Shown here: positions 1 to 9,017 of the stretch, one piece after another
Position numbering within the stretch: the first letter of the stretch is position 1
Layout of the letters: the number at the start of each line of letters is the position of its first letter
Source of the DNA: Empedobacter stercoris
GTDB lineage: Bacteria; Bacteroidota; Bacteroidia; Flavobacteriales; Weeksellaceae
Length of the DNA stretch: 64,000 nt
Assembly: GCF_965137335.1 (NCBI RefSeq)
Contig: NZ_CBCRZD010000004.1
Direction: 5' to 3' (one strand)
Translations under genes and position numbers: made by a program
Notes under the pieces: model-generated
Told to the model about the DNA's origin: nothing
Databases searched by the model: none
What the model saw: the letters and a program-made list of their open reading frames with translations, nothing else

Positions 1-22
1 TATATAAGCCAAAACCCAAAAT

Positions 23-1495
23 ATGTTAAAGCAGGAATTAAATTTAAAATTACAACAAAAACTATCGCCTCAACAAATTCAATTAATGAAGTTGGTTCAA
101 CTTCCTACGGTTGCTTTTGAACAACGCGTAAAGGAAGAGTTGGAAGAAAACCCTGCTTTGGATGATCAATCTTCTGAATACGATGATGATTATGGAGGAG
201 AGCAGGAAGAATGGGATAATCAGAATGATGAATATGGCGATGAACAGGTTATCGATACAAGTGATATCAATATTGATGATTATTTGAGCGATGATGATGT
301 CCCAAATTATAAAACATATACAAACAATTATAGTGAAGACGATGAAGATAAATCTGTTCCTTATGCTCAAGGAGAGAGTTTTATCGAGTTTTTAACCTCA
401 CAACTGTACACTTATCGATTGACTTCAGAACAATTTCAAATCGGTGAATTTATCTTAGGAAATATTGACGACGACGGTTATATGCGTCGTGATATTAAAT
501 CTTTGGTAGATGATTTGGCATTTTCACTTAATATTTATACTTCGCCAGAAGAAGTAGAAAATTTGTTGTTGAATTATATTCAACGAATGGATCCAATTGG
601 AGTAGGAGCACGCGATTTGCAAGAATGCTTATTAATTCAGTTAGAAAATAAAACGCAAACACAAGCGGTTGAATTGGCAGAAAAATTAATTAACGAATCA
701 TTTGATGCGTTTACTAAAAAGCATTATTCGAAATTAATGGCAAAATATGACGTTGATGATAACGAATTACGCGATGCAATTACAGAAATAGAACGCTTGA
801 ATCCAAAACCAGGAAAATCTTTTTCAAGCAGTAGCAAAATTATTGAACAAATTACACCAGATTTTACAATCAATATCAATGATGGAGATTTAGAACTGAC
901 GTTAAATGGTCGAAATGTTCCTGAGTTGAAGATATCAAGTGCATTTGCTGAAATGTTGGATACCTATAAGAAAACTGAAAATAAATCGACACAACAGAAA
1001 GAGGCTGTGATGTTTGTTAAACAAAAGTTAGACTCTGCAAAATGGTTTATTGATGCGGTTCAGCAACGTCGTAATACGCTTTTGTATACGATGGAAGCGA
1101 TAATGAAATTTCAAAAAGAATATTTCCTAACGGGTGACGAAACGAAAATCAAGCCAATGATTTTAAAAGATATTTCGGATCGAATTGGAATGGATATCTC
1201 GACAGTTTCTCGTGTGGCAAATTCTAAATATGTAACAACACCTTACGGAACATTTTTGATAAAAGATTTGTTCTCAGAATCGTTAACTAATGATGACGGA
1301 GAAGAAGTATCTACTCGCGAAATAAAACGTATTTTACAAGATGTAATTGCGGATGAAGACAAGCGTAAGCCTTTAACAGATGAAAAGTTAACAGAAATTC
1401 TAAAAGAAAAAGGTTATCCAATTGCTCGTCGTACAATTGCAAAATACCGCGAACAATTAAACATACCAGTTGCGAGATTAAGAAAAGAAATTTAA
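23..1495 (+). CDS. rpoN: RNA polymerase sigma-54 factor RpoN
   Basis: Sigma-54, which directs core RNA polymerase to -24/-12 promoters and needs an AAA+ activator to open DNA. The 490-residue protein has the expected layout. A Gln/Leu-rich activator-interaction region fills residues 1-50, followed by an Asp/Glu-rich region II (about 50-120) and a core-binding middle. A helix-turn-helix lies near 378-400, and the RpoN box ARRTIAKYRE starts at residue 468. The length is normal for the family. The ATG at 23 gives the canonical MLKQELNLKLQQKLSPQQ start. The gene ends just before a bidirectional terminator shared with the convergent DUF4303 gene. Identification is essentially certain. Confidence 0.97.
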   Translation: MLKQELNLKLQQKLSPQQIQLMKLVQLPTVAFEQRVKEELEENPALDDQSSEYDDDYGGEQEEWDNQNDEYGDEQVIDTSDINIDDYLSDDDVPNYKTYTNNYSEDDEDKSVPYAQGESFIEFLTSQLYTYRLTSEQFQIGEFILGNIDDDGYMRRDIKSLVDDLAFSLNIYTSPEEVENLLLNYIQRMDPIGVGARDLQECLLIQLENKTQTQAVELAEKLINESFDAFTKKHYSKLMAKYDVDDNELRDAITEIERLNPKPGKSFSSSSKIIEQITPDFTININDGDLELTLNGRNVPELKISSAFAEMLDTYKKTENKSTQQKEAVMFVKQKLDSAKWFIDAVQQRRNTLLYTMEAIMKFQKEYFLTGDETKIKPMILKDISDRIGMDISTVSRVANSKYVTTPYGTFLIKDLFSESLTNDDGEEVSTREIKRILQDVIADEDKRKPLTDEKLTEILKEKGYPIARRTIAKYREQLNIPVARLRKEI

Positions 1496-1510
1496 GAAAT
1501 TCAATTTATA

Positions 1511-1546
1511 TCAAAAAAAAGAGCTTTTTATAAAGCTCTTTTTTTG
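1511..1546. terminator. Bidirectional rho-independent terminator
   Basis: The stem AAAAAGAGCTTT / AAAGCTCTTTTT has A-runs on one side and T-runs on the other, so it can stop transcription from both rpoN and the convergent DUF4303 gene, whose stop codon lies inside it. Confidence 0.85.
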
Positions 1547-2082
1547 TTTTTATCCCAAGTTGTCATCCATTCAAAATAATCATCTTTGTATTGATTATCA
1601 TTTAATTGAGTGATAATTTTTCGTTGAATATCTTTATTCAAATCATCGTCTATCACAGAAAAATTTAAGAAAATATCTTTTCCAGTTAATTTAGAAAAGA
1701 ACTGTTCTTCTTTTAATTCGTGTAAAACTTCAATACATTTTTCATTTAATTGATTTTGGAACTGGTAAAACCAATCTTCATCATCGTCATGCTCATCAGC
1801 AATTTCTTTACAGATTTGATTGATTTCATTAAAAGATTCTTTTGCTCCCAGATAATCAAATTTCCATTCAGAAGGCTCGAATTTGTAGAAATGAAAATCG
1901 TCCTCATCCGCAACCTGTTCCAAATATTCAGTAGAATTTGCAGAAGGGTGAATGGCTATTTTCGATTCATTATTGCACAAAGCAAAGGCATATAGGTCTA
2001 GTGAAGGATTTTCGTTATAAATTTCTAAAAAGGCTTGTTTGGTAGATTGAGCTAATTTATTTTTGAATTCATTGAAATCCAT
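1528..2082 (-). CDS. DUF4303-like protein
   Basis: A 184-residue soluble acidic protein resembling the DUF4303 family, whose function is unknown. It opens with MDFNEFKNKLAQSTKQAF, contains the stretch LDLYAFALCNNESKIAIHPSANS, which is typical of that family, and ends in a basic tail. No signal peptide, membrane segment or catalytic motif is visible. It is convergent with rpoN and shares its terminator. The family often occurs beside toxin or immunity genes in other bacteria, but nothing here supports such a role. The family assignment is moderately sure; no function is claimed. Confidence 0.7.
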   Translation of the reverse strand: MDFNEFKNKLAQSTKQAFLEIYNENPSLDLYAFALCNNESKIAIHPSANSTEYLEQVADEDDFHFYKFEPSEWKFDYLGAKESFNEINQICKEIADEHDDDEDWFYQFQNQLNEKCIEVLHELKEEQFFSKLTGKDIFLNFSVIDDDLNKDIQRKIITQLNDNQYKDDYFEWMTTWDKNKKRAL

Positions 2083-2182
2083 TCATTTATATTTTTTATT
2101 TGGCTGTTATTATTTTTCTTGAAATGTAGTGAAATTCTCTATATATTAAAAGTTTGTTGATTTATTTTTTTAAGACAAATTC

Positions 2183-3466
2183 TTATTTCTTTTCCATCTT
2201 ATAGAACAATAAAATAACAAAACTGATCGCAAATGAAACACCCATTGCAAGCGCAGAAGCTTTCATTCCGCCCGAATATTCTATCAATAAACCATAAATA
2301 ACTAAACCTAAGAACAAAGCAAATTTTTCGAATACATCATAAAAACTAAAATAGGTTGTTGTATCTTCTGTTTCAGGTAATAATTTTGCATAAGTAGAGC
2401 GCGATAATGCTTGTAAACCGCCCATTACCAAACCAACCATTGCAGCCATAATATAGAATTGTGTTTTGACATTTGGATCGTTTTTATTGATTAAATAACC
2501 TATAATACAGGTTATGATCCAGATGAATATACCGATAAGTAATGTCTTTTTATTGCCGATTTTTCCTGATAAATAAGAGAAAAACCATGCGCCTAATACA
2601 GCTTCGATTTGAATTAATAATATAGTCATAATTAATTCCGTAGATTGCATTCCAATTTCTGAGCTTCCAAACATGGCGGCCATTAAGAAGATGGTTTGCA
2701 TCGCTAAGCTATAAAAGAAAAAGCCAGCTAAAAATACACGAATGTTTTTGTATTGATTGAGGTCGTGAAAAGTAAGTTTCAAATTTCTAAAACTTGACTT
2801 GATGATGTCTTTTGGAATTTCTCGTTCAAATTTGTGATTGGGTAATTTACTCAATGCGATTTGTCCGAAACCTAACCACCAAACACCTGTTAATAAGAAA
2901 CTTATTCGTGTAAACATACCTTGATTTTCTTCTGGCGAAAATTGTATCATTGCCAAACAAATTGTCAATAAAATAACTGATCCAATGTAACCAAACATAT
3001 AACCTTGTGCCGAAACTTTATCCATTTTCTCTTCCGAAACAATTTCTGGTAAATAGGCATTGTAAAACACTAAACTTCCCCAAAAACCAATACTTGCGGT
3101 GATGTTGAGCAATAAAGCCAACCAAACCAAATCGCTCGATGTAAAGAAAAACATTCCAATACATGAAAAAGAACCTAAGTAGCAAAAAAAACGAAGAAAT
3201 TTGATTTTATTCCCAATTAAATCAGCAATTGATGACAAAACTGGTGATAAAACGATGACAAAAAAGAAAGCAATTGCCAACGAAAAATTGAACGCTGATT
3301 CTGGTAATAGACCTAAGAACTTGATCGGATTGTTGTCCGTATCATAGGTCATTGCAGTATAATAAACAGGGAAAATAGCAGAAGCAATAACCAAAGAATG
3401 AACAGAATTTGCCCAATCGTAAGAAATCCAAGCTTTTATCAGTTTGGGATTATCTTTTGTATTCAT
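2183..3466 (-). CDS. MFS transporter, UMF1/Atg22-like
   Basis: A 427-residue inner-membrane carrier with about twelve hydrophobic segments. The N-terminal motif KAWISYDWANSVHS and the following FPVYY segment are characteristic of the UMF1 (Atg22-like) branch of the major facilitator superfamily. Substrates of bacterial UMF1 carriers are not established. A conserved MVGLVMGGLQALSRSTYAKL segment near residues 340-360 is typical of the second half of these carriers. It is probably a separate transcription unit, since about 100 bp separate it from each neighbour. The fold is certain; the substrate is unknown. Confidence 0.88.
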   Translation of the reverse strand: MNTKDNPKLIKAWISYDWANSVHSLVIASAIFPVYYTAMTYDTDNNPIKFLGLLPESAFNFSLAIAFFFVIVLSPVLSSIADLIGNKIKFLRFFCYLGSFSCIGMFFFTSSDLVWLALLLNITASIGFWGSLVFYNAYLPEIVSEEKMDKVSAQGYMFGYIGSVILLTICLAMIQFSPEENQGMFTRISFLLTGVWWLGFGQIALSKLPNHKFEREIPKDIIKSSFRNLKLTFHDLNQYKNIRVFLAGFFFYSLAMQTIFLMAAMFGSSEIGMQSTELIMTILLIQIEAVLGAWFFSYLSGKIGNKKTLLIGIFIWIITCIIGYLINKNDPNVKTQFYIMAAMVGLVMGGLQALSRSTYAKLLPETEDTTTYFSFYDVFEKFALFLGLVIYGLLIEYSGGMKASALAMGVSFAISFVILLFYKMEKK

Positions 3467-3563
3467 AAATTTTTGATAGAATTGTTGTTAAACTTAAAAA
3501 TAATTAATTAATATTTTTTAAATAAAATTTTAAGTCTGAAAATTTTATCTATGATGAATTGGA

Positions 3564-5882
3564 TTATTTTTTTCTTCTTACAGGTTCTTTATCGAGTACT
3601 TTTTGTGTATTCTCGTTTTCATTTATTAAAGGTGTATTCTCATCTTTTTGCTTTGGGCTTCGTAATTTTTCCAATAATCTTTTCGCTTGTTTTGCTTCAT
3701 CTGTTCCATCATAAGCAGTAACAACAACTTCCAAAGCTTGCTCAAATTCTTCTTGAGATGCCGTTTGTTTCAATGCATAAGCGTTTAAAAGTACAAATTT
3801 GGCAATAATAATTTCAGTCGGAAATTTTACAATTGCATCTTGAACTTTTTGCTTTACTTCTTCATACTTTTCTTCTTTGTACAAATCATACGCTACTTTA
3901 TATGCTTCTACAGCTTCTTTTGTTTCTGGAGTGATGTATTCAACTTCTGGATTCAAAATATAACCAGCGTAAATTGTATTTGGATAATTTGTTAAGATTT
4001 CTTCTTTGTATTGATTCTCTAATTTTTGATCGCGATTCTTGTAAATACGATACAATTGATACGTAGCTTTTAACTTAACATCATCTGATTTTGGAGGAGT
4101 TGCAATCAATTTTTTTAACTCTTTTCCTGCTAATTCGCTGTTATTGAATGTATCAAAATAACCAATTCCTAAAGCTAATTGTGTTGTATCACGTTCAACT
4201 TTTAAATCATTTAATTGTTTAGTAGTAGAAGGAATTTGCTCCAAATAATACTCAATTTCAAAACGTCTTGGATTTCCAGCAGAAACCTGTCCCGTTAATT
4301 CGGCCTGTTTATCTTCTATTACGGTACTAATAGCATTAGAATTACGCCAATTATCTTTCAACGAAATTCCACCCCAAATACGTTGAAACTCCTGTTGACC
4401 AGATGATTTTAAACCTTGATTATAAAAATAAAATTTTCCTTTATCGGCATTATTAAAACTTGAAGTAAAACTTGATGTTTTGGTTTCTAATTGAAAAGTT
4501 TCCATTTCTTTTCGCTCTTCTTCCGCTTGTTTTTCTTCTTTTTTCTTTAATTTATCAATATAATCTGTAAAAAATTTGGTTTGTTCTTCTTTCGGAAGTT
4601 TTGCAATTTTTAGAATAGAATCGTTTTTCTGAACCAAATAATGTTTTTCCATTAATTTTTTCAACACATCATTTCGTTGCTGAATTCTTGTTTGATCTTC
4701 TTTTAAATTATAGGTTGTTTGAGCCGAATCGTAGTAAGCCGAAGCATACACATAGTCGTTTTGCTTGAATTTTATGTCACCATAATTTTCGTAAGCGCGC
4801 CCACGAATATAAGGATCAGACATGGGATCTTTCAAACTCAGTTTGGCGTATTCTACCGCATCATCCATTTTATCTGCACGAAAAGCCATTTCTGAAATAC
4901 CATAATACAATTCGTTTTTCTTTGATGTATATATTCCTTTTTTGGCAATATCAAGCAAATTCTGTTTGTAATTTCCGTAGTTATTAATTGCAGGATCAAA
5001 ATTAGCAGCAATCGCTAATTGCGATTTAATTTCTAAGTCAAAACCAGGAGCCATTTTATACACTTTTGTAAACGCTTCTCCTGCTTCTTGTTGTTTTCCA
5101 AGTTTAGAAAAAACTTGTCCCATTGTATAAAATAAACGCACTCGTTCTTCTTTATTCGATGAGTAGTATTCTGCTTTTTGTAATGGATCTAATGCTTCTT
5201 CGTACTTTTTTTGATCAATTAAAAACTGAGCATACGTTCGCGCAATCATAGTTTTTAGCTCTTTACTTTTATACGGATCATTTTCGTATAAATTTTGTAA
5301 AGTTTCAGCTCCATCAAAATAATTTCCACCTTTTATTTCGGCAACTGTTTTATACACATTTGCCTCTTGTGCATATTTAGAACTTTTAAAATTCTTTACA
5401 ACATAGTTTAAGGCATCTAAAGCTTCAAAATATTTTTGTTGATAGAACAGAGATTTTCCGATTAATAGATACGCACGAGCCATCAAAGGATTTTTTTCTT
5501 GTCCTTTAATTAACATCGAGTGTTTTTCGATTGCTTTAGCAGCTTTAGCTTCAACAGCAGCAAATCCTATAGGTTTCTCTACTTTATCCTGATTATTACG
5601 ATTTCCACCTCCAATTCCAAAATTAGGTGTATTAAATTCAGTTAAATTGGTTGAATCCGAAACAGAGAAATATTCTATTCCAATAGGTAAAATCTTAGCG
5701 TAATTCTCAATATAATTTGTCTGTAGTTCAGTATTTTTTTTATCTAATTCGTCTTCAGCATTAAATACACCATTAAACCACGACGTCATCTTATGATATT
5801 GTCGGTTTTTGAAACTATTTTTTTGTGTTGAACAGCCGATTAAAAAACTAGCGGCGAAAATACTCAGTATAATCTTTTTCAT
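3564..5882 (-). CDS. porW: Type IX secretion / gliding motility lipoprotein PorW/SprE
   Basis: A TPR-repeat lipoprotein needed for type IX secretion and, in gliding species, motility; it is anchored to the envelope. The ATG at 5882 gives MKKIILSIFAASFLIGCS, a lipoprotein signal with lipobox LIGC. A longer open frame adds six residues that would spoil the signal. The region after the lipid cysteine (RQYHKMTSWFNGVFNAEDEL) matches the family pattern of Asn-rich early helices. Several TPR-like helix pairs follow at roughly 130-420, then a charged coiled segment (about 440-490) and further repeats. At 772 residues the length is close to known SprE proteins. It implies that this organism exports proteins by T9SS. 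Confidence 0.9.
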   Translation of the reverse strand: MKKIILSIFAASFLIGCSTQKNSFKNRQYHKMTSWFNGVFNAEDELDKKNTELQTNYIENYAKILPIGIEYFSVSDSTNLTEFNTPNFGIGGGNRNNQDKVEKPIGFAAVEAKAAKAIEKHSMLIKGQEKNPLMARAYLLIGKSLFYQQKYFEALDALNYVVKNFKSSKYAQEANVYKTVAEIKGGNYFDGAETLQNLYENDPYKSKELKTMIARTYAQFLIDQKKYEEALDPLQKAEYYSSNKEERVRLFYTMGQVFSKLGKQQEAGEAFTKVYKMAPGFDLEIKSQLAIAANFDPAINNYGNYKQNLLDIAKKGIYTSKKNELYYGISEMAFRADKMDDAVEYAKLSLKDPMSDPYIRGRAYENYGDIKFKQNDYVYASAYYDSAQTTYNLKEDQTRIQQRNDVLKKLMEKHYLVQKNDSILKIAKLPKEEQTKFFTDYIDKLKKKEEKQAEEERKEMETFQLETKTSSFTSSFNNADKGKFYFYNQGLKSSGQQEFQRIWGGISLKDNWRNSNAISTVIEDKQAELTGQVSAGNPRRFEIEYYLEQIPSTTKQLNDLKVERDTTQLALGIGYFDTFNNSELAGKELKKLIATPPKSDDVKLKATYQLYRIYKNRDQKLENQYKEEILTNYPNTIYAGYILNPEVEYITPETKEAVEAYKVAYDLYKEEKYEEVKQKVQDAIVKFPTEIIIAKFVLLNAYALKQTASQEEFEQALEVVVTAYDGTDEAKQAKRLLEKLRSPKQKDENTPLINENENTQKVLDKEPVRRKK

Positions 5883-6075
5883 GATAGCGAATAAAAACAA
5901 ATCTACAATAAAACGTTCGATTAGAAAAAATCTTGTATCCTTCGGAAATTTAAGATAATTTTATATGGAATAACGATAATTTAGACACTTGTTAAATTAG
6001 AAAGATTATAAAATGATTGCTAACAATTTAGCTTTAATGTAATTACTTATTTCGTTAGAAAAATCATTACAAAAG

Positions 6076-6109
6076 TTGTTAAATTATTAAGAATATTCGC
6101 TTAAATTCG
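6076..6109 (+). promoter_or_regulatory. Candidate flavobacterial promoter for the GH3 gene
   Basis: TTG at 6076-6078, 23 bp, then TAAATTCG at 6102-6109 (seven of eight matches to TAnnTTTG), 20 bp before the GH3 start. This is pattern matching in AT-rich DNA, so the support is modest. Confidence 0.3.
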
Positions 6110-6128
6110 ACCAATAATAATGTTTTAA

Positions 6129-7640
6129 ATGAACAACATGAAAGCTTTTTTAGCGAAAATTTTTGCAAAATACATTGTCAATAAAGAACAAAAATGGATT
6201 AAACATCCTTTTGAAACTCAAGACAGCATTCTAAAAGAGTTAATTGTAGCTGCAAAAAATACAACGTTTGGAAAAGATCATCATTTTGATCAAATCAATA
6301 CGTACGAAGATTTTAAAAACCATGTTCCAGTCAACGATTACGAAGGTTTAAAACATTATTTTGATGAGGTGATTGCGGGAAAAGTTGATGTGCTATGGCC
6401 TGGTAAACCACTTTATCTTGCAAAAACTTCTGGTACAACTTCTGGTGCAAAGTATATCCCACTTACAAAAGAATCTGTTCCAACACATATAAATTCTGCC
6501 AGAAATGCATTGTTGCATTATATTCACGAAACAAATAACTCGAGTTTTGTCAATGGAAAAATGATTTTCTTACAAGGAAGTCCTATTTTAGAAGATAAAA
6601 ATGGGTTGAAAGTTGGACGACTTTCTGGAATTAGTGCACACTTTGTTCCAAATTATTTACAAAAAAATCGTTTACCATCTTATGAAACCAATGTCATTGA
6701 AGATTGGGAAACAAAAGTAGATAAAGTAGTTGACGAAACAGTGAAAGCGAATATGACACTAATCTCAGGAATTCCACCTTGGTTGATTATGTATTTTGAA
6801 AGATTAATTAAAGTTTCTGGGAAAGAAAATGTTCAATCAATTTTCAAGGATTTACAACTAATGGTAACAGGAGGAGTAAATTATGAACCTTATCGTGAAA
6901 AAGTGAATCAGTTAATTGGACGAAAAATTGACTGTATTCAAACATATCCAGCATCAGAAGGGTTTATAGCTTATCAAGATACACAAAAAAGTGACGATTT
7001 ATTACTGTTATTAAATAATGGGATATTTTATGAATTTATTCCAGTCGAAGAATTTTTTGATGAAAAACCAACTCGTATTTCAATAAAAGATGTAGAAATC
7101 GGAAAAGATTATGTGCTTATTCTCAATACTAATGCAGGTTTGTGGGGGTATAATATAGGTGATACGGTTCGTTTTACGTCTACTAAACCATACAAAATTG
7201 TTGTTTCTGGACGTATTAAACATTATACTTCGGCTTTTGGTGAGCATGTGATTGGTCATGAAGTTGAGCAAGCATTACAAAAAACAATAGAAAAGTGTCC
7301 AGCGAGTGTAAATGAATTTACAGTTGCTCCACAGGTGAATCCTATAGACGGTTTACCTTATCACGAATGGTTAATAGAATTTGACCATAAACCTCAAAAT
7401 ATGTCCGAATTTAATCGTGAATTAGATATTCAAATGCGTTTACAAAATCCGTATTATGACGATTTGATTACTGGAAATATACTTCGTTCTTTAATTATTT
7501 CGGTAGTTGAAAAAGATGGTTTTCAACATTACATGAAATCAATAGGGAAACTGGGAGGACAAAATAAAGTGCCTCGTTTATCAAATAATAGAGATATTGC
7601 AGATGAATTTCATCAACTTAATTTAATACAAAAAAATTGA
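6129..7640 (+). CDS. GH3-family acyl-adenylating enzyme
   Basis: A 503-residue soluble protein of the GH3 auxin-responsive promoter family, which belongs to the ANL superfamily and adenylates carboxylic acids for conjugation. The ATP-binding loop is AKTSGTTSGAKYIPLT (about residues 98-114). A second nucleotide-contact region, QTYPASEGFIAYQD, lies around 281-294, and a GYNIGDTVRFTS segment sits near 340. Bacterial members have no settled substrate. The stop overlaps a possible TTG start of the downstream thioesterase, so the two are probably co-transcribed, which suggests an acyl-activation and acyl-hydrolysis pair. The family is certain; the substrate is unknown. Confidence 0.88.
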   Translation: MNNMKAFLAKIFAKYIVNKEQKWIKHPFETQDSILKELIVAAKNTTFGKDHHFDQINTYEDFKNHVPVNDYEGLKHYFDEVIAGKVDVLWPGKPLYLAKTSGTTSGAKYIPLTKESVPTHINSARNALLHYIHETNNSSFVNGKMIFLQGSPILEDKNGLKVGRLSGISAHFVPNYLQKNRLPSYETNVIEDWETKVDKVVDETVKANMTLISGIPPWLIMYFERLIKVSGKENVQSIFKDLQLMVTGGVNYEPYREKVNQLIGRKIDCIQTYPASEGFIAYQDTQKSDDLLLLLNNGIFYEFIPVEEFFDEKPTRISIKDVEIGKDYVLILNTNAGLWGYNIGDTVRFTSTKPYKIVVSGRIKHYTSAFGEHVIGHEVEQALQKTIEKCPASVNEFTVAPQVNPIDGLPYHEWLIEFDHKPQNMSEFNRELDIQMRLQNPYYDDLITGNILRSLIISVVEKDGFQHYMKSIGKLGGQNKVPRLSNNRDIADEFHQLNLIQKN

Positions 7641-7663
7641 ACACACACACAACAACAGATAAA

Positions 7664-8245
7664 ATGATTTACAAAACTGTAAAAAGTTCATTGGTAACTT
7701 TTTCGCAATTAATGCTTCCATCGCATTCCAATTTTAGTGGAAAAATTCATGGTGGATTCATTCTTTCTCTTCTCGATCAAATTGCATTTGCATGTGCTTC
7801 CAAATATTCAGGTAAGTATTGTGTAACGGCATCCGTGGATAGAGTAGATTTTTTAACACCCGTAGAAGTGGGTGAATTATTGACGCTAAAAGCTTCAGTA
7901 AATTATGTTGGACGTACTTCTATTGTCGTTGGTATTCGCGTAGAAAGTCAAAACATTCAATCAGGTGAAATTAAACATTGTAACTCTTCTTATTTTACAA
8001 TGATTTGTAAAGAAGAAAATGGAGAAAAAGCAGAAGCACCGAAATTAATTTTGAAAAACTTGAACGAAGTTCGTCGTTTCTACAAAGCTTTACATCGAAA
8101 AGAAGAACACACGAATGCAAAAGAGCAAGTGAAAGACACAATCGATTATAAATCGCAAGAATTAATTGATAATCTTTTGCATAATCATTGGGTAAAAATA
8201 GAACTTGAAGACACTGTTTCTAAAAGTGTCAAAGTACATAAATAA
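7664..8245 (+). CDS. Hotdog acyl-CoA thioesterase
   Basis: A 193-residue hotdog-fold protein resembling YciA/BACH-type acyl-CoA thioesterases, which release free fatty acids from acyl-CoA. The segment NFSGKIHGGFILSLLDQIAF is the classic hotdog helix with the catalytic Asp, and TASVDRVDFLTPVEVGE follows as the second motif. A Lys/Glu-rich tail of about 70 residues extends past the fold. I prefer the ATG at 7664. A TTG nine codons upstream overlaps the GH3 stop and is less likely. It sits directly behind the GH3 gene and is followed by a strong terminator, so the pair forms an operon. Confidence 0.85.
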   Translation: MIYKTVKSSLVTFSQLMLPSHSNFSGKIHGGFILSLLDQIAFACASKYSGKYCVTASVDRVDFLTPVEVGELLTLKASVNYVGRTSIVVGIRVESQNIQSGEIKHCNSSYFTMICKEENGEKAEAPKLILKNLNEVRRFYKALHRKEEHTNAKEQVKDTIDYKSQELIDNLLHNHWVKIELEDTVSKSVKVHK

Positions 8246-8249
8246 AACC

Positions 8250-8284
8250 TGGGTTAGATTCATTATGATTCTAACCCATTTTTT
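8250..8284 (+). terminator. Rho-independent terminator
   Basis: Stem TGGGTTAGA / TCTAACCCA with an 11-nt loop followed by a T-run. It closes the GH3-thioesterase operon. Confidence 0.85.
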
Positions 8285-8470
8285 ATAAAAGATTATGATC
8301 CTTTTGCTCTTTTTTCTTAATACGATAGGTGAATTGAGATACTTTTATTCCCCAAAGATTTATGGTTTGAAAAGTAACCAACGTATATTATGCTTAATAA
8401 GTTGCGCTCTTTCAATTTTCGTATTGCTCAATAATTTTTAACAACAAGTACACTAATAAATTAACATTGC

Positions 8471-8503
8471 TTTTGAAGAATTCAAATAAAACATTTACTT
8501 TTA
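8471..8503 (+). promoter_or_regulatory. Candidate promoter for the DUF4442 gene
   Basis: TTTTG at 8471-8475, a 20-bp spacer, then TACTTTTA at 8496-8503 (seven of eight to TAnnTTTG), 25 bp before the ATG. The spacing fits the Bacteroidota -33/-7 promoter. The rest of the 244-bp gap after the terminator shows nothing recognisable. Confidence 0.4.
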
Positions 8504-8528
8504 GTCCATTAACCTTTTTGATAAAATT

Positions 8529-8984
8529 ATGAATAAAGAACTTTTTAAAACTGTTTTGACAACGCAAATTCCAATTGCGTGGATTGCTGGAGTTCGTTTA
8601 GAATCGTGGGAAGAAAATAAAGTTTCAACTAAAGTGAAATATGGTTTTCTCAATCAAAATCCTTTCAAAAGTATGTTTTGGGCAGTGCAAGGTATGGCAG
8701 CAGAATTTTCTTCTGGTTTGATGGCGAATGCTAAAATTGCAAAATCAGGTGAAGACATTTCGATGTTGGTTTTGGGAATGCAATCAAAGTATTTGAAAAA
8801 AGCGATTGGTAAAATTTTGTTTACATGTGAAGATGGAGAAAAAATAGATTCGGCTATAAAAGAAGCGATCGAAACAAAGAAAGGGATTTCTCTAAACGTA
8901 ACAAGTAAAGGCGTAGACGAGGAAGGAGATGTAGTTTCTGAATTTCAATTTACGTGGACGTTTAAGTTGAGAGAGAAAAAATAA
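8529..8984 (+). CDS. DUF4442 hotdog-fold protein
   Basis: A 151-residue protein of the DUF4442 family, which is predicted to adopt the hotdog thioesterase fold. The segment NPFKSMFWAVQGMAAEFSSG corresponds to the central hotdog helix. It reads as a stand-alone gene with its own promoter and a terminator shared with the convergent MocR gene. It is the second hotdog protein within 1 kb, so a link to the acyl metabolism of the preceding operon is possible but not shown. No signal peptide is seen. The family assignment is fairly sure; the substrate is unknown. Confidence 0.8.
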   Translation: MNKELFKTVLTTQIPIAWIAGVRLESWEENKVSTKVKYGFLNQNPFKSMFWAVQGMAAEFSSGLMANAKIAKSGEDISMLVLGMQSKYLKKAIGKILFTCEDGEKIDSAIKEAIETKKGISLNVTSKGVDEEGDVVSEFQFTWTFKLREKK

Positions 8985-8986
8985 TA

Positions 8987-9017
8987 GAAAAGCTGAAATT
9001 TTATTCAGCTTTTTTTG
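8987..9017. terminator. Bidirectional terminator
   Basis: Stem AAAGCTGAA / TTCAGCTTT, with A-runs before and T-runs after. It separates the DUF4442 gene from the convergent MocR gene, whose stop codon lies in the hairpin. Confidence 0.8.

Noticed and set aside
1..22. End of an upstream gene before rpoN
   Set aside because: Only 22 bases are visible; a stop codon is present but nothing can be identified.
7637..7663. TTG start overlapping the GH3 stop for the thioesterase
   Set aside because: The ATG at 7664 gives a normal N-terminus; the extra nine residues (Thr-rich) add nothing to the fold.
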